Notes: a model not told the origin generated them from the sequence alone. Numbered from the stretch's first letter, positions 34,334 through 43,568 are shown. The stretch is 43,568 nucleotides of DNA from Polyangiaceae bacterium (GCA_013361525.1 JABFXY010000203.1:1-43568), one strand, 5' to 3'. Made by a program: numbers and translations.

Positions 34334-35776
34334 ATGACCGTCGGAAGAGTCAGCCAGGTGATCGGGCCCGTCGTCGACGTCGACTTCCCCGCAGGCAAAC
34401 TGCCGCGCATTCTCAACGCCCTCACCATCAGCAACCCGAGCCTCGGCACCGACAAGGACAATCTCGTCCTCGAGGTCGCCCAGCACCTCGGTGAGTCCAC
34501 GGTCCGCACCATCGCGATGGATTCGACCGACGGTCTCGTCCGCGGGATGGAAGTGAAGGACTCCGGCAACCCCATCATGATGCCCGTCGGTGCCGAGTGC
34601 CTCGGCCGCATCCTCAACGTCGTCGGCGCCCCCGTCGACGAGGCCGGCCCGGTCACCGCGACGAAGAAGCTGCCGATCCACCGCGACCCGCCGAAGTTCA
34701 CCGATCAGTCGACCAAGGTCGAGGTCTTCGAGACGGGCATCAAGGTCGTCGACCTCCTCGCCCCCTACCGAAAAGGAGGCAAAATCGGCCTCTTCGGCGG
34801 CGCCGGCGTCGGCAAGACGGTCTTCATCCTCGAGCTCATCAACAACGTCGCGAAGAAGCACGGTGGTGTTTCCGTGTTCGCCGGCGTCGGTGAGCGCACC
34901 CGCGAGGGCAACGACCTCTTCATCGAAATGACCGAGTCGCTCCTCGAGACGGGAGCCCCCGTCATCTCGAAGGCCGCGCTCGTCTTCGGCCAGATGAACG
35001 AGCCCCCCGGAGCGCGCGCCCGCGTGGCTCTGTCGGCCCTCACCCTCGCGGAGTACTTCCGTGACGAAGAAGGCCAGGACGTCATGCTGTTCGTCGACAA
35101 CGTCTTCCGCTTCACGCAGGCCGGCTCGGAAGTGTCCGCGCTCCTCGGCCGCATCCCGAGCGCCGTCGGTTACCAGCCGACGCTCTCCACCGAGATGGGC
35201 GCCCTCCAAGAGCGCATCACCTCCACGAACAAAGGCTCGGTCACCAGCGTGCAAGCCATCTACGTGCCCGCCGACGACTTGACCGACCCGGCCCCCGCGA
35301 CGACCTTCGCCCATCTCGACGCGACGACGGTTCTCTCGCGCGCGATCTCCGAGCTCGGCATCTACCCGGCCGTCGATCCGCTCGACTCGAACTCGACGAT
35401 GCTCGACCCGCAGATCATCGGCGCGCGCCACTACAAGGTCGCCCGCGCGGTGCAGCAGACGCTGCAGAAGTACAAGGACCTGCAGGACATCATCGCCATC
35501 CTCGGCATGGACGAGCTCAGCGAAGAAGACCGCATGGTCGTCAACCGCGCGCGCAAGATTCAGCGCTTCCTCTCGCAGCCGTTCTTCGTCGCCGCGCAGT
35601 TCACCGGCCGCGAAGGCAAGTTCGTCTCGCTCGCCGAGACGATCGCCGGCTTCGAGGAGATCATCGACGGCAAGCTCGACCACATCAGCGAGCAGGACTT
35701 CTACATGGTCGGCAACATCGACGAGGTGAAGGCCAGCCACGCCGAGGGCGAGAAGAAAGCCGCGAAGAAGAGCTGA
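34334..35776 (+). CDS. atpD: F1F0 ATP synthase subunit beta
   Basis: This 480-residue catalytic subunit has Walker A GGAGVGKT at 155-162, GERTREGND, LVFGQMNEPPGARARV, the DELSEED-region MDELSEEDRMVV and YVPADDLTDPAPATTF. The ATG start has GAGGAGA ten bases upstream; a GTG 19 codons earlier is open but adds no domain. Only beta and epsilon genes occur here; alpha, gamma, delta and the F0 subunits must be elsewhere. It is followed by atpC after two bases. Confidence 0.97.
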   Translation: MTVGRVSQVIGPVVDVDFPAGKLPRILNALTISNPSLGTDKDNLVLEVAQHLGESTVRTIAMDSTDGLVRGMEVKDSGNPIMMPVGAECLGRILNVVGAPVDEAGPVTATKKLPIHRDPPKFTDQSTKVEVFETGIKVVDLLAPYRKGGKIGLFGGAGVGKTVFILELINNVAKKHGGVSVFAGVGERTREGNDLFIEMTESLLETGAPVISKAALVFGQMNEPPGARARVALSALTLAEYFRDEEGQDVMLFVDNVFRFTQAGSEVSALLGRIPSAVGYQPTLSTEMGALQERITSTNKGSVTSVQAIYVPADDLTDPAPATTFAHLDATTVLSRAISELGIYPAVDPLDSNSTMLDPQIIGARHYKVARAVQQTLQKYKDLQDIIAILGMDELSEEDRMVVNRARKIQRFLSQPFFVAAQFTGREGKFVSLAETIAGFEEIIDGKLDHISEQDFYMVGNIDEVKASHAEGEKKAAKKS

Positions 35777-35778
35777 TC

Positions 35779-36324
35779 ATGGCAGACGTCATCCGACTCG
35801 AGATCGTGACGCCGACGGGTGTCGCGTTCGCACGCGAAGTGGTCGAGGTCGACGTGCCGACCCTGACGGGCGAAGTGGGCGTGCTCCCCGGTCACGTGCC
35901 GACACTGTTCGCGGTGCGGACCGGCATCGTCACGGCGCGGCCGGTCGGCGGCGCCGACGTCGAGCCCGTGAAGTTCGCGGTCGGCCACGGCGTCCTCGAG
36001 GTCACGCACGACAAGGCCATCCTCCTCGCGGAGCGTTTCGCGAAGAAAGAGGACGTCGACGTCGTTCAGACCCGCGCCCGCTTCAAGGAGGTCGACGAGG
36101 AGCTCGTCGGCTGGCAGGGCGAGCTCGACGATCCGAAGCGCAAGGACATGATCGAAGAAGAGCAGTGGCTCGCCGCCGCGCTCGAGCTGATCGGGGATCC
36201 GCCGCCGCCGGCGATGCGTGAGCTGACCCGATTTCAAAACCGACAGGTCGACGAGGTGATCATCGAAGCGCCCACGGTCGACGGCGGGACGCCCGAAGGA
36301 TTAGTCGAACCGCAGCGGGAGTGA
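35779..36324 (+). CDS. atpC: F1F0 ATP synthase subunit epsilon
   Basis: This 181-residue protein begins MADVIRLEIVTPTGVAFARE and has the beta-sandwich motif GEVGVLPGHVPTLFAVRTG and FAVGHGVLEVTHDKAILLAE. The usual length is about 130-140; the extra C-terminal 45 residues are acidic and Pro-rich (GDPPPPAMRELTRFQNRQ and beyond) and look disordered. The subunit couples rotation and inhibits ATP hydrolysis. Its stop overlaps the dnaG start in a GTGA junction. Confidence 0.93.
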   Translation: MADVIRLEIVTPTGVAFAREVVEVDVPTLTGEVGVLPGHVPTLFAVRTGIVTARPVGGADVEPVKFAVGHGVLEVTHDKAILLAERFAKKEDVDVVQTRARFKEVDEELVGWQGELDDPKRKDMIEEEQWLAAALELIGDPPPPAMRELTRFQNRQVDEVIIEAPTVDGGTPEGLVEPQRE

Positions 36325-38303
36325 TCCCTCAAGAAACGATCGCGCGCATCAAAGAGCGCACCGATATCGTCGCGTTGATCGGCGAAACGGTGCGCCTCGT
36401 GCGTCGTGGGCGGAGCTTCGTCGGGCTCTGTCCGTTCCACAAAGAGAAGTCGCCGAGCTTCCACGTCCACCCGGAGCGGGGTTTCTTCCACTGCTTCGGC
36501 TGCCAGGAGAGCGGCAGCTCGATCGACTTCGCCATGAAGACCAACGGCCTCGATTTCATCGAGGCCGTTCGCATGCTCGCCGATCGCGCCGGCATCCCGA
36601 TCGAGGAGAAGGCGAGCGACGCGTCGCGCATCCACAAGAGCGAGCGTGACGAGCTCTACGCCGTGAACGCCCTCGCCGCGACCTACTGGGAGCGCTGCCT
36701 CGGCCTGAGCGAGTCGTCGCGACCGCACCCGATGGCCTCGTACGCGATCCACGAGCTCGAAAAGCGCGGGATGCCGAAACCGGGGACGAAGAGCCCCGAG
36801 GCGGAGCGCTGGATGCGAGCCGTCGCCGCGTTTCGGATCGGCTACGCGCCGCCGGGTTGGGACGGCCTCTCGCGGTTTCTTCGCGAGCAAGGGATTTCTC
36901 CGGTGATCGGCGAGCGAGCCGGCCTCCTCGTCGCAGGCGCGCGCGGCCACTACGACCGCTTTCGACATCGCTTGATGTTCGCCGTCGTCGACGCGCTCGG
37001 CCGCATCATCGCCTTCAGCGGTCGCGCGCTCGCGACGCCGGCCCGCGAAGAGCTCTCGAAGCACGAGCCTTCCGCGCCGAGCTACGACGGCGATCCGCCG
37101 GCGAAGTACATCAACAGCCCGGAGAGCCCGGTCTACAAGAAGGGCGAGCAGCTCTTCGGCCTCTTCCAAGCGAAGCAAGCGTTGAGGCAGCGACAGCAAG
37201 CGATTTTGGTCGAAGGAAACTTCGACGTGGTGAGCCTGCACGCAGGCGGGATCGAGAACGCGCTCGCGCCGCTCGGAACGGCGTTCACGGGCGAACAGGC
37301 GAAGCTCCTCAAACGCTTCGCGCCGACCGTCGTCGTGCTCTTCGACGGCGATGCAGCAGGAAAAAAGGCGACGCGCGCCGCGCGTGTGCCGTGTCAGGAG
37401 GGCGGCCTCGACGCGATGGTCGCGACCCTGCCACTCGGAAAAGACCCCGACGAGATCGTCCGCGCCGAAGGCCCGGCTGCGCTGATGGCGCGCGTCCAAG
37501 AAGCGCGCGGCATGCTCGAGTACCTCATCCAAGATGCGCTCGACGATCAGCGTTTCCAGGGCGCCGGCGTCTCCGAGCAGGCAGCCCGCGTTCGAGCGGT
37601 CGTGAAGCTGGTCGCCGACGAGCCCGATCCGAATTTGCGCCTGCAGGCGAAGCGCCTCGCGGACGAGCTCTCCAACAAGCTCATCGTCCGCGGCTCGCAG
37701 ACGACCGATCTCACGCAGCTCGAACGGCTGGTCGCGACGGCGCTGCGCGCACCTGCCGACGCCGGCCCCCCCGAGCCCACACGCGAGCGCCGGCTCACGA
37801 GCGACGAGCGCTTCCAACTCGCCGTCTACGGCGCGCTCCTGGATTTCCCTTCGTTGGCCGATGATCCGGGGATTCAGCGAGGGCTCGCGCTGCTCGAGGG
37901 CGACGTCGCGCTCGCGACGGCTTCACTCCGGCGGTACGTCGCCGCAGCCGCCGCGCGCGTAAGCAATCACCGGGCCTCGCCCGAAGCGGAATCAGAAGCG
38001 TCCTCGACGATCGAAAAGACTCTTGACGCCGCTGAATTCCTTGCGACGCTTCCTCGGCCGATCCAAAGCTTCTCGGCTCGACGTTTGGCTTCCCCTAGCT
38101 TCGACAACGCTTCCGACGCGCGAGCGGAAGCACTCGCAAACATCTCCAAACTGGAGAGGGCTCTGGAAAAGCGCCAGAAGCTCTCGACGATCAGCGTGCT
38201 CGAACGCTCCGCTTCGACCCTCGACGCCGAGGGGGAAGCTGCGCTCCGCGAGCTCCAGGAGCTTGCGCGAAGACGAAAAGGGCTCGGCAACAGGGGTGAA
38301 TGA
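36321..38303 (+). CDS. dnaG: DNA primase DnaG
   Basis: This 660-residue primase makes RNA primers for replication. The N-terminal zinc finger has C37-x2-H40 and C58-x2-C61 (LCPFH ... HCFGC). The Toprim core has ILVEGNFDVVSLHAGG, LGTAFTGEQAKLL and VVLFDGDAAGKKA. The C-terminal helicase-binding region is long and helical. The GTG start overlaps the atpC stop (GTGA), and no separate promoter can fit closely upstream, so primase is likely co-expressed with atpDC. rpoD follows after 512 bases. Confidence 0.97.
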   Translation: MIPQETIARIKERTDIVALIGETVRLVRRGRSFVGLCPFHKEKSPSFHVHPERGFFHCFGCQESGSSIDFAMKTNGLDFIEAVRMLADRAGIPIEEKASDASRIHKSERDELYAVNALAATYWERCLGLSESSRPHPMASYAIHELEKRGMPKPGTKSPEAERWMRAVAAFRIGYAPPGWDGLSRFLREQGISPVIGERAGLLVAGARGHYDRFRHRLMFAVVDALGRIIAFSGRALATPAREELSKHEPSAPSYDGDPPAKYINSPESPVYKKGEQLFGLFQAKQALRQRQQAILVEGNFDVVSLHAGGIENALAPLGTAFTGEQAKLLKRFAPTVVVLFDGDAAGKKATRAARVPCQEGGLDAMVATLPLGKDPDEIVRAEGPAALMARVQEARGMLEYLIQDALDDQRFQGAGVSEQAARVRAVVKLVADEPDPNLRLQAKRLADELSNKLIVRGSQTTDLTQLERLVATALRAPADAGPPEPTRERRLTSDERFQLAVYGALLDFPSLADDPGIQRGLALLEGDVALATASLRRYVAAAAARVSNHRASPEAESEASSTIEKTLDAAEFLATLPRPIQSFSARRLASPSFDNASDARAEALANISKLERALEKRQKLSTISVLERSASTLDAEGEAALRELQELARRRKGLGNRGE

Positions 38304-38815
38304 GGACCTCGACGTTTTGAAAATCCGGGGGACACTATCGAGGTCGGCGCGCCGGAGCGTCACCGTTCCCCGCGTCACGGTTCCCGGACATGGAGGAGTA
38401 GCAACACCCAACGATACGGAACGCCACCGCCCCGGGTTTCGGCCAACCACCGAGAGCCCCCCCCCCCCGACCCGATCTCACGACCCCGCGCCAACCCGGC
38501 CGGCGTCGGGGGCCCCCGGAAGGGCGCACGCGGAGGGTGTCTGTAACGAGTCTGGGCCTTTCTTTGAACATCTGGTAGTAGGCGGCGCTTGTTGTCAGGC
38601 GCCCGCGGCATTTCTCGGCGCGAGGCCCACCGCTTCGCGCGAAGACTGAGGTTTCTCGCGCTGGGTCCAACCCGGCGCTACGAAGTTCGTTCCCGCAAGG
38701 GAGTGTTGTCGCTCCGGCCGCAAGGCCGGATGCATGCGTGAAGGTAGTTCCAGCGTGTGGTCACCCACGCGCGACTTGTCGCGGCACTCGAGGCCGCAAA
38801 GTGGAGTGAGACGGG
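38304..38815 (+). promoter_or_regulatory. dnaG-rpoD intergenic region with structured leader
   Basis: In these 512 bases: an inverted repeat (38305-38312 with 38338-38345) directly after the dnaG stop; a 15-base tandem near-repeat beginning GCGTCAC at 38357 and 38372; a run of 12 C at 38457-38468; and three successive hairpins from 38658. No open frame has a good start signal. A promoter for rpoD is expected here but no clear hexamers were found. Confidence 0.55.
38658..38730 (+). promoter_or_regulatory. three-hairpin rpoD leader
   Basis: Hairpin 1: 38658-38666 with 38670-38678, nine pairs including one G.T, loop CCA. Hairpin 2: 38688-38694 with 38699-38705, loop GCAA. Hairpin 3: 38713-38719 with 38724-38730, loop GCAA. 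Two stable GNRA-capped stems in a row upstream of rpoD suggest a structured 5' leader or a small RNA. The rpoD start codon is 86 bases after the last stem. Confidence 0.55.
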
Positions 38816-40918
<2,103 letters not shown>

Positions 40919-40932
40919 GGGTGTAGGGTCGG

Positions 40933-40973
40933 GCGGCGTGAACCGGCTTGGTTCGCGCCGCTCGTCGCTTTTT
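40933..40973 (+). terminator. intrinsic terminator of rpoD
   Basis: GCGGCGTGAACC (40933-40944) pairs with GGTTCGCGCCGC (40950-40961), twelve pairs with one G.T and a five-base loop. TTTTT follows at 40969-40973 after a seven-base spacer. Confidence 0.7.
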
Positions 40974-41027
40974 GTGCGGGGACGAGATGCCTCGCCTCGC
41001 TGAGGACAAGAGTTCACTTGCGCCGCG

Positions 41028-41167
41028 CCCCGCAGAGCGTTTTTAGTTGGAGGGTCTGATGCAGACCCTCCCCCACACGCGCTGCGCGCGCGGGGCCCCC
41101 CTCCCGACTCCGGGCTCCGGGGCTCGCGCTCCTCGCCCGCCCATCGCCCGCGGCGATGGGGCCCGTC
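41028..41167 (-). repeat. structured repeat element, copy D (inverted relative to copy C)
   Basis: Read on the minus strand: hairpin 1 CCCATCGCC/GGCGATGGG (41160-41140), a GC-rich second stem region, a third GC-rich stem around a GCA loop, hairpin 4 GGAGGGTCTG/CAGACCCTCC (41071-41049, ten perfect pairs), then the tail AACTAAAAACG ending GCGGGG. The order of stems and the linkers GAGTCGGG and ACTAAAA match copy C, while the stem sequences differ but still pair. It overlaps the beginning of the lipoprotein gene. Confidence 0.7.
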
Positions 41168-41526
41168 GCTCGCATGACGCCTCCCCCTCCGCTCCGCGTC
41201 TTGCTGTCGCGGCGCTGCTCGCCCTTTCGACCCTCGCCTCTGCCGGATGCGGCAAGACGATGACGAAGGAGGAATGCGAGAAGGTCGGCGCGCACATGCG
41301 CAAGGTCTGGGATACCGAGGCCGCTGCCTCGGCCCCCGAGAAGGGCCCGACCAGCGAGCGCGCGGGCAACGTCATCAAGAGCGAAGGCGACAAGATGGAA
41401 GCCGAGTGGAAGGCCGTCTGCGAGCGCGAGCTCGAGGGCCGGAAGGTCGACGAACAAGAGGTCGAGTGCTTCCTCGCCGCGAAGACGGTCGAAGAGATCC
41501 AGCGCTGTGCGGCAGCGAAAAAGTAG
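41059..41526 (+). CDS. small lipoprotein whose start lies inside a repeat element
   Basis: From ATG 41059 the product has 155 residues. The sensible part is the signal LAVAALLALSTLASAGC and the acidic helical mature region with TKEECEKVGAHMRKVWDTE and a second Cys-containing helix. The first 45 residues are Pro/Arg-rich and encoded by repeat copy D. No ATG, GTG or TTG occurs in frame between 41062 and the signal sequence, so translation must begin at 41059 or at TTG 41047. ATG 41059 is the three-base loop of a perfect ten-base hairpin that also hides GGAGGG. Translation may thus be limited, or the original start was lost when the repeat arrived. Family unknown. Confidence 0.65.
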   Translation: MQTLPHTRCARGAPLPTPGSGARAPRPPIARGDGARRSHDASPSAPRLAVAALLALSTLASAGCGKTMTKEECEKVGAHMRKVWDTEAAASAPEKGPTSERAGNVIKSEGDKMEAEWKAVCERELEGRKVDEQEVECFLAAKTVEEIQRCAAAKK

Positions 41527-41558
41527 CTGCGACGAACAACAAGTCCGACGATCGAAAA

Positions 41559-41700
41559 GGGCCCCATCCCGGAAGGATGGGCGAGCGCGCGTTTGGCGCG
41601 CTCGAGAGTCGGGGGTGAGGCGCACATCGCCGCGCAGCGGCGAGAAGAGTGCGCCGAGGGGGCTGCGATCAGCCCCCCTGACTAAAACGTTTTGCGGGGG
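41559..41700 (+). repeat. structured repeat element, copy C
   Basis: Four successive hairpins: 41563-41569/41575-41581 (CCCATCC); 41582-41590/41596-41604 (CGAGCGCGC, nine perfect pairs); a two-part stem 41619-41625/41649-41655 enclosing 41627-41633/41637-41643 (loop GCA); and 41658-41665/41670-41677 (GGGGGCTG, loop CGAT). The tail CTGACTAAAACGTTTTGCGG follows. It begins 33 bases after the lipoprotein stop. Confidence 0.75.
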
Positions 41701-41773
41701 TGTCGATAGCGGCCGAGGCTGGCATCGAGCCGACGCGATTCACCTCGAACCCCATCCCTGCCTGTTGTCGAGA

Positions 41774-41798
41774 CGGGGTCAGACCTCACTCGACCCCG
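41774..41798. repeat. GGGGTC/GACCCC hairpin
   Basis: CGGGGTC (41774-41780) pairs with GACCCCG (41792-41798) around an eleven-base loop, 22 bases before the rhomboid-like gene's 3' end. It resembles REP-type palindromes; no U-tract is present. The remaining bases of 41701-41819 show nothing else. Confidence 0.4.
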
Positions 41799-41819
41799 CT
41801 CGATGCGCTTGATCGAAAT

Positions 41820-42599
41820 CTAGTTGAGCATGCTCTTGTCGGGCTTCTTCGACTGGCCGCCCTGAATGACCGATAGATGCGCGGGGCGTGCGCGCGGACG
41901 CGCGGTGCCCCCTCGCAACATCTCGGACTGCGCTTGCAGCTTGCCGAGCTTCCACTGCAAGTATCGGCGCCGCACGGGTGAGCCTTCCGCGAAGAGGAAC
42001 CCCGCGAGCATGCCGCCGAACGGCGTGACCAGGCCCTCGCGACGCGTCTCCATCGCGATGATGTAGAGGACGTTCATCACGACGATGAAGACAATCATCC
42101 CGAAGCCGCTGATGGGCAGCACGAAGAACAGGCGAACCTGCTGCCCGCGAAACGACAGCGCCCACGCGACCGCGATGGCGTCGATGACGCCGAGCGCGCC
42201 GTAATACGGCTCTTGGTGCAGCGTAGGGATCAGCGTGCCGACGAGCAGCTGGAGGCTCGAGGCGAAGAGGCCCGCCCCGAACAGATAGAGCAGGAAACGC
42301 TGGCCGCCCCACCGCTGTTCGAGCGAGGCACCGAGGAAGTACAGGCCGAACAACGTCGTCAGAAGGTGGCCGACACTTCCGGGGCCGCTCGGCTGGTGGA
42401 CCATGAAGCTCGTGAGCAGGCGCCACACCTGCCCGCGGTACACGTCGTCGGAGCCGACCATCAAGTTGAACAGGTCGATCCCCGCGCTGCCCCAGTTGAT
42501 CGCTGCGGCGAAGAGCACCCAGATGGCGGTGACGCCGATCATGGTGCCGATGAGCGCGCGCCCGGGTTTGGGCAGGCCGAAGGAGATCTGCTCCTGCAT
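41820..42599 (-). CDS. rhomboid-like membrane protein lacking catalytic residues
   Basis: This 259-residue protein has about six membrane helices. It keeps the rhomboid L1-loop landmark GQVWRLLTSFMVH (57-69) and GHLLTTLFGLYFLGASLEQR (77-96). The helix 4 motif, normally GxSG, reads GALG (134-137), replacing the serine nucleophile with L136. The helix 6 histidine position reads TPFGGMLAGF, giving P193. The HxxxN motif is also altered to HxxxT. It should therefore be a pseudoprotease of the rhomboid superfamily, perhaps binding membrane proteins without cutting. The C-terminal tail is basic. Start at 42599 is by homology to the family; an upstream GTG frame covers a genomic repeat. It is divergent from a site-2-type protease gene. 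Confidence 0.8.
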   Translation of the reverse strand: MQEQISFGLPKPGRALIGTMIGVTAIWVLFAAAINWGSAGIDLFNLMVGSDDVYRGQVWRLLTSFMVHQPSGPGSVGHLLTTLFGLYFLGASLEQRWGGQRFLLYLFGAGLFASSLQLLVGTLIPTLHQEPYYGALGVIDAIAVAWALSFRGQQVRLFFVLPISGFGMIVFIVVMNVLYIIAMETRREGLVTPFGGMLAGFLFAEGSPVRRRYLQWKLGKLQAQSEMLRGGTARPRARPAHLSVIQGGQSKKPDKSMLN

Positions 42600-42721
42600 C
42601 GAGCGACAAACTAGCAGGCCCAACCGCCCTCGACACCCATTCGCCCGCTCGTTCGACAGGCTCGAGCTGAGGCAAGCGTGCGGGTTGACCTTCGACGCGT
42701 CGTAGCTCACGTTTTGGAGGG

Positions 42722-43396
42722 ATGCGCGGGACCTGGACGATCGGACGGATTCGGGGCGCTCCGATCGCGCTCCACTGGTCGCTCCCGCTGGGCGCGTTCT
42801 TCTTCGGCCGGATGGCGTGGGCGCCGGGATTTTGGATCTCGTTCGCGGTCGTCGTCCTCGTTCACGAGCTCGGACACGCGCTCGTCGTGCGGGCGACCGG
42901 CAACACGGTCATCCACGTGCTCTTGCACGGCCTCGGCGGCGAATGCAGCTGGGATGGTGAGGCCACGCGCATCGAACGCGCCTGCATCGCGTGGGGCGGC
43001 GTTTGGGCGCAGCTCGTCCTCGCGGCGATCGCGTTTCCAATCCTCTACCTCGCCCCGCCCTCGAGCCCCCTCCTCTACTCGGTGCTCGCCGGCTTCACCT
43101 GGTCGAACCTGTATCTCGCGGCGTTCAACTTGATGCCGATTCCCCCGCTCGACGGCGCGCAAGCGTGGAAGCTGCCCGGCCTGCTGCGCGAACGCTGGCG
43201 CGCAAAGCGAGCGCGCCGCGCCCTCGCCTCACGACCCGCCGCGAAGGTGCTCCCGTTCGCGCGCCGCCTGTCCGCCAAAGAGGCCTACCCACTCGAAGAC
43301 GACGGCCCCCTGTCGAACGAAGCCAAACGAATCGTCGAGCAAGCCACCGAGATCGCCAAACGCGCCGCCCAGGAAGAAAAAGAACGAAAGAACTAG
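42722..43396 (+). CDS. site-2 protease-type zinc metalloprotease (peptidase M50)
   Basis: This 224-residue membrane protein has the zinc motif HELGH at 48-52 in a hydrophobic helix and the third-ligand region NLMPIPPLDG (D144) typical of M50 intramembrane proteases. There are about four membrane helices; no PDZ or CBS domain is present. A basic, Ala-rich cytoplasmic tail follows. Such enzymes cut membrane-bound regulators such as anti-sigma factors. GGAGGG lies directly against the ATG, closer than normal, so the true start is not fully certain. The 122-base divergent gap to the rhomboid-like gene contains a copy of a common genomic repeat (TTCGACAGGCTCGAGCTGAGG region, about 42651-42675). 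Confidence 0.9.
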   Translation: MRGTWTIGRIRGAPIALHWSLPLGAFFFGRMAWAPGFWISFAVVVLVHELGHALVVRATGNTVIHVLLHGLGGECSWDGEATRIERACIAWGGVWAQLVLAAIAFPILYLAPPSSPLLYSVLAGFTWSNLYLAAFNLMPIPPLDGAQAWKLPGLLRERWRAKRARRALASRPAAKVLPFARRLSAKEAYPLEDDGPLSNEAKRIVEQATEIAKRAAQEEKERKN

Positions 43397-43414
43397 CCGC
43401 GTCGCGTGGTGCGC

Positions 43415-43551
43415 GAACCGGGCCCCATCGCCAAAGGCGATGGGCGGGCAAGCACCGTAAGGCGCGCCGCCCGCGCCACAACCTCGCGCGTCGAACCGGG
43501 CCCCATCGCCAAAGGCGATGGGCGGGCAAGCGCCGTAAGGCGCGCCGCCCG
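43415..43551 (+). repeat. two tandem copies of a short two-hairpin repeat
   Basis: Copies A (43415-43473) and B (43493-43551) are identical at 58 of 59 positions, 78 bases apart. Each has CCCATCGCC-AAA-GGCGATGGG, then an outer CGGGC/GCCCG stem enclosing GCGCC-GTAA-GGCGC. The first hairpin and the following GGGCGGGC are the same as in the structured repeat at 41028-41167. They follow the M50 gene and may act as a terminator-like or transcript-protecting structure. Confidence 0.8.
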
Positions 43552-43568
43552 TAGACAGGTGGGGGGGC

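Noticed and set aside
41174..41250. Alternative ATG start for the lipoprotein at 41174
   Set aside because: It is in a different reading frame from the signal peptide and soon stops.
42600..42710. Upstream GTG extension of the rhomboid-like protein
   Set aside because: It covers a dispersed genomic repeat, adds no family sequence and has no ribosome binding site.

Overview
The window is about 43.5 kb of uniformly GC-rich DNA with strong third-position G/C bias and GTG/TTG starts. It carries a serine/threonine kinase with a membrane tail, many small lipoproteins, sigma-54 two-component regulators and a long basic N-terminal extension on RpoD. Together these point to a myxobacterium-like bacterium (Myxococcota, probably Polyangia or a Labilithrix-type lineage). 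This assignment is inferred from gene content; no 16S gene is present. The region looks like ordinary chromosome: no prophage, transposase, integrase, CRISPR array or rRNA/tRNA gene was seen.

Layout. (1) 1-6.5 kb, mostly minus strand: a truncated gene end, a long palindromic element, a pseudo-receiver protein, a fused HAD phosphatase/GT20 synthase (trehalose type, inverted domain order), an NtrC-type activator with a soluble histidine kinase, a lone receiver protein and a YtxH-like membrane protein. (2) 6.8-13 kb: a membrane Ser/Thr kinase, a 55-residue DUF1328 protein, a Cys-rich lipoprotein, a Pro-rich protein next to proS, and an N-formylglutamate amidohydrolase. (3) 13.2-23.2 kb: a phytoene-desaturase-like oxidoreductase, transketolase, a class I amidotransferase, MurJ, an L,D-transpeptidase-like lipoprotein lacking its catalytic residues, a PEBP protein, rpsP-khpA and a 60-residue protein. 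(4) 23.5-29.2 kb: a DUF4350-MoxR-DUF58 cassette leading into rsmA, then a small lipoprotein. (5) 29.2-34.2 kb, minus strand: a GST, a lipoprotein, and a HmuY-like haem-binding lipoprotein coupled to a TonB-dependent receptor behind a Fur-box promoter. (6) 34.3-41 kb: atpD-atpC-dnaG tightly coupled, then rpoD with a hairpin-rich leader. (7) 41-43.6 kb: a lipoprotein gene flanked by inverted copies of a structured repeat, a rhomboid-like pseudoprotease divergent from a site-2-type metalloprotease, and two more related repeat copies.

The most interesting points are the multi-hairpin repeat family at 41.0-41.7 and 43.4-43.55 kb, whose stems differ in sequence but keep their pairing and one copy of which supplies the start of a lipoprotein gene; two pseudoenzymes (L,D-transpeptidase-like and rhomboid-like); an apparently leaderless Fur-controlled haem-uptake operon; the inverted phosphatase-synthase fusion; and primase translationally coupled to ATP synthase subunits.

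All calls were made by reading the sequence. No database search, structure prediction or folding calculation was run.
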